Shown here in pieces: positions 61,609 to 64,000 of a stretch of 64,000 nucleotides of DNA; the stretch's first letter is position 1, and each line of letters starts with the position of its first letter. Below the pieces are notes generated by a model. That model did no database searches and was not told the DNA's origin. It saw only the letters and a program-made list of their open reading frames with translations. Position numbers and translations under genes: made by a program. Location: assembly GCF_020179425.1 (NCBI RefSeq), contig NZ_JAILYM010000009.1:45456-109455 (forward strand), given 5' to 3'. The DNA comes from Novosphingobium percolationis (lineage in GTDB: Bacteria > Pseudomonadota > Alphaproteobacteria > Sphingomonadales > Sphingomonadaceae).

Positions 61609-64000
61609 ATGTCCGGTTCCAGTCTTGCCCTTGCTTTCGATGTTCCTGCCGAGCCGCTGGTGCTGGTCGCCGCCCGCGCGGTTGCCGCACGTCTCACCGC
61701 GATCCAGCGGGTTGATCGCGGCGTCCTCAATTCGATCATGGCGACGGCGTTCGGCGGCAGCGATGCCGAAGGGCGCTGGTCGGTGCGCGATGCCCATGCT
61801 GCGCTCGAACTGGGGCAGGTGCTGTGGCTGCGGGACAATTCGCGCCTTAATGTCGCGTCGCTCCCGGTGGTCGTCGAAGGCCTGCTTGAGATCGCCGCGG
61901 GCCTGGTGCCAAACCAGACGGTGCGCAGCGAGGAGCAGATCGAACTCCAGCAGTTCGCAACACCGCCACGCCTCGCCTGGCTTGCTACGAGGGTCGCGGG
62001 GCTAAAGCAGACGGACTGCGTGCTCGAACCTTCGGCGGGCACGGGCATGTTGGCGGTCTGGGCGGTAAAGGCGGGCGTGCGGCTTGTGCTCAACGAAATC
62101 TCGCCGCTTCGGCGCGAGTGCCTTGGGTACATCTTCCCTGACGCCACGATCAGCGGGCACGATGGCGAACTGATCGACGATCTCCTCGATCCCGCGCTGC
62201 TGCCGTCGGTCGTGCTAATGAATCCGCCCTATTCACATGGGATCGAGCGCGGGCACGATGGCCAGACCGCGGCGCGCCATGTTCGTTCCGCGTGGAAGCG
62301 ACTGGCCTCCGGCGGGCGTCTGGTCGCGATCCTTCCTGAATGGTTCGACCTTCACCGTTTCATGCCGAGCCTGGGTATCGGCGCGACGTTGCGGGCCAAC
62401 CTTGGGGTTGATCGCGCCTTTGTCCGGCATGGCACATCGATCGCGACGCGCCTTGTCGTGATCGACAAGGTCGTGGGGAAGGGCAGGCCCGTCATTGCCA
62501 GGGCCGGTGATCTTGCCCGTCTTGCCGAACTGGTCGAGGCGATTGCCCCGCGCGAGAGCGTGGAGTCGAGCCGGACGATGCCGGCGCGAACGCCGCTGAG
62601 ATTGCCGATCCTGCCCAAGTCTGGCCGGACGGCAATTGCCCCACCACCGGCACGCACCGCGGGGAAGGCGGGGGCAGCGCCCTGCGCATTCGAAGCCTTG
62701 AATGAACCCGCCCCGATCGCGGAGCAGGTTGGTCATTATCTACCCTACAGGCCGAGCCGTATCCGGATCGACGGCGCGGTCGATCATCCGACGCCTCTGG
62801 TGGAATCAGTGGCGATGGGTTCGATCACCGCCCCGATTCCGACCGAGGTTCCTCAGCTGCCGGCAGGCCTGATCGAAAATGGAGGGCTCTCCGCAGCACA
62901 GGCCGAAACGCTGATCTACGCTGCGAGCGCCCATGCGCGCGATCTGCCGGGCAAGTTCCGCCCCGAAGACAAGGGCTGCGCACTCGCCTCCGATGCCGAG
63001 GGCGCGGCCTACCGCATGGGCTACTTTCTGGGCGATGGCACCGGCGCGGGGAAGGGCAGGCAGGTTGCCAGCGTCATCCTCGACCGCTGGCTAAGCGGCG
63101 AGCGCAGGCATATCTGGGTATCGAAGAACGAGGCACTGCTCGAGGATGCGCGGCGGGACTGGACCGCGTTGGGGGGCCTTCCCATCGACATCCAGCCTCT
63201 GGCCACCTGGAAACTGGGCGCCCCGGTGGCGATGGGCGATGGTATTCTCTTCGTCACCTATCCGACGCTGCGATCAGGCCGGAACGATGCGACGCGACTT
63301 GATCAGATTCTCGCGTGGGCGGGTGAAGATTTCTCCGGCGTGCTGGTCTTCGATGAAGCGCACGCCATGGCCAACGCGGCCGGTGGCGAAGGCTCGCGAG
63401 GCAAGGTCAAGGGATCGGAACAGGGCGTGGCCGGGGTTCGCCTGCAAAATCTCCTGCCGCGTGCCCGTGTGCTCTATGCCTCGGCCACCGGCGCTTCGGA
63501 CGTCAACAACCTCGCCTATGCAACAAGGCTGGGTCTGTGGGGACCCGAAACCGCGTTCGCCAACCGCGAGGCCTTCGTCGCCGACATCCGCGAGGGCGGG
63601 ATCGCGGCCATGGAACTTGTCGCGCGCGACCTGAAGGCACTGGGTCTCTACACCGCGCGCGCCCTTTCCTTCGCGGGCGTAGAGTACGAGATCCTCGAAC
63701 ATGCGCTGACGCCCGATCAGGTCGCCATCTACGACGTCTATGCCGATGCCTGGGCGGTGATCCATGCGAACCTGCGCGAAGCCCTCGAAGCGACGCGCAT
63801 CGTCGACAGCGACGGTGGGGGCACGCTCAACAGCGGGGCCAAGTCCGCCGCGCTCTCGATCTTCGAGGGGACGAAGCAGCGGTTAGGTCCGCCTGGCCAG
63901 ACTGTATCCTTTGCTCGCGATGAGGGGCAGGCCGACCGCCGCGCTAACCCAAAAAGCTGGCGGTGGTCGGCCTGTCCCTCGCGTCGCGCAGCGACGCCCG
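61609..64000 (+). CDS. Methyltransferase / Strawberry-notch-type helicase fusion (3' end outside window)
   Basis: The frame is open from ATG 61609 (AGGAGG upstream) to the window end, 797 residues so far. The N-terminal part has a methyltransferase-like fold (VLEPSAGTGMLAVWA near residue 140, NPPY at residue 205). The central part has a P-loop GDGTGAGKGRQVASV at residue 475 and DEAH at about residue 582 in VLVFDEAHAMANAAGGE, with LYASATGASDVNNLAYATRLGLWG, typical of Strawberry-notch-like SF2 NTPases. These large proteins are common on sphingomonad plasmids and phages; function is unsettled. After about 63881 (EGTKQR) the sequence stops resembling the family. Confidence 0.85.
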   Translation, partial: MSGSSLALAFDVPAEPLVLVAARAVAARLTAIQRVDRGVLNSIMATAFGGSDAEGRWSVRDAHAALELGQVLWLRDNSRLNVASLPVVVEGLLEIAAGLVPNQTVRSEEQIELQQFATPPRLAWLATRVAGLKQTDCVLEPSAGTGMLAVWAVKAGVRLVLNEISPLRRECLGYIFPDATISGHDGELIDDLLDPALLPSVVLMNPPYSHGIERGHDGQTAARHVRSAWKRLASGGRLVAILPEWFDLHRFMPSLGIGATLRANLGVDRAFVRHGTSIATRLVVIDKVVGKGRPVIARAGDLARLAELVEAIAPRESVESSRTMPARTPLRLPILPKSGRTAIAPPPARTAGKAGAAPCAFEALNEPAPIAEQVGHYLPYRPSRIRIDGAVDHPTPLVESVAMGSITAPIPTEVPQLPAGLIENGGLSAAQAETLIYAASAHARDLPGKFRPEDKGCALASDAEGAAYRMGYFLGDGTGAGKGRQVASVILDRWLSGERRHIWVSKNEALLEDARRDWTALGGLPIDIQPLATWKLGAPVAMGDGILFVTYPTLRSGRNDATRLDQILAWAGEDFSGVLVFDEAHAMANAAGGEGSRGKVKGSEQGVAGVRLQNLLPRARVLYASATGASDVNNLAYATRLGLWGPETAFANREAFVADIREGGIAAMELVARDLKALGLYTARALSFAGVEYEILEHALTPDQVAIYDVYADAWAVIHANLREALEATRIVDSDGGGTLNSGAKSAALSIFEGTKQRLGPPGQTVSFARDEGQADRRANPKSWRWSACPSRRAATP
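63882..64000. other. Possible insertion junction at the window edge
   Basis: After EGTKQR (to about 63881) the family usually continues with a phenylalanine-rich FFNHLL-like string. Here the DNA changes to unrelated sequence with a strong imperfect hairpin: arms GAGGGGCAGGCCGACC (63922-63937) and GGTCGGCCTGTCCCTC (63965-63980), one mismatch. This may be the end of an inserted mobile element. The reading frame happens to stay open. Confidence 0.45.

Noticed and set aside
1..64000. CRISPR arrays, rRNA and tRNA genes
   Set aside because: No regularly spaced 25-40-base repeats, no conserved rRNA segments and no convincing tRNA cloverleaf were seen on reading the window; the only regular repeats are the 22-bp iterons and the hip operators.

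Overview
The window looks like part of a large conjugative plasmid from a sphingomonad (Sphingomonadales, Alphaproteobacteria). The evidence is high GC content, TonB-dependent receptors, an F-type transfer operon, and a RepA/ParA/ParB replicon with iterons. The genus and the plasmid assignment are inferred from gene content; no search was run.

Region 1 (1 to about 17.4 kb) is an aromatic or phenolic catabolic cluster. The 3' end of a TonB-dependent receptor is followed by a GabD-type aldehyde dehydrogenase. A tight plus-strand operon then encodes a UbiX-type prenyltransferase, an unknown Tat-signal protein, a vanillyl-alcohol-oxidase/4-cresol-dehydrogenase-type flavoprotein, a second aldehyde dehydrogenase, a UbiD-type decarboxylase with its small BsdD/VdcD-type subunit, a second divergent flavoprotein and a cytochrome c lipoprotein. 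After it come a minus-strand meta-cleavage-product hydrolase, a plus-strand HpaH-like hydratase / HpaI-like aldolase / class III CoA-transferase operon, an MFS transporter and an IclR regulator. The likely logic is oxidation of a 4-alkylphenol or benzylic alcohol to the aldehyde and acid, non-oxidative decarboxylation, and lower meta-pathway reactions. No ring-cleavage dioxygenase lies in the window. A similar sequence motif sits in front of three of the transcription units.

Region 2 (17.4-25.8 kb) starts with a decayed IS3-family remnant. It continues with a class C beta-lactamase-like serine hydrolase lipoprotein, a GntR regulator, an M28-like protein, a TonB-dependent receptor split by a one-base frameshift, and a type B carboxylesterase. 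The promoters at 19.26 and 21.46 kb share an ATTATCGA palindrome.

Region 3 (25.8-30.3 kb) holds a tyrosine recombinase, a HipBA toxin-antitoxin pair with three evenly spaced operators, a dGTPase and a small membrane protein.

Region 4 (30.3-50.6 kb) is an almost gapless minus-strand F-type type IV secretion operon, in transcription order traA, L, E, K, B, dsbC, V, C, a small membrane protein, trbI, an S26 signal peptidase, traW, a small membrane protein, traU, trbC, traN, F, H, G. A lytic transglycosylase lies upstream. TraD, TraI and oriT were not recognised here.

Region 5 (50.7-55.2 kb) contains a Fic protein, an MNT-type nucleotidyltransferase without a visible HEPN partner, a second tyrosine recombinase and a DUF1612-like protein. 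Region 6 (55.2-60.4 kb) is the replicon: ten iteron copies (five in tandem at 22/22/22/21-bp steps), repA, parB, parA and two copies of a GTAAAACGCGTTTTAC palindrome that are candidate parS sites. Region 7 (60.6-64 kb) has a primase-like CHC2/Toprim protein and a methyltransferase/Strawberry-notch helicase fusion, whose sequence stops resembling its family about 120 bases before the window ends.
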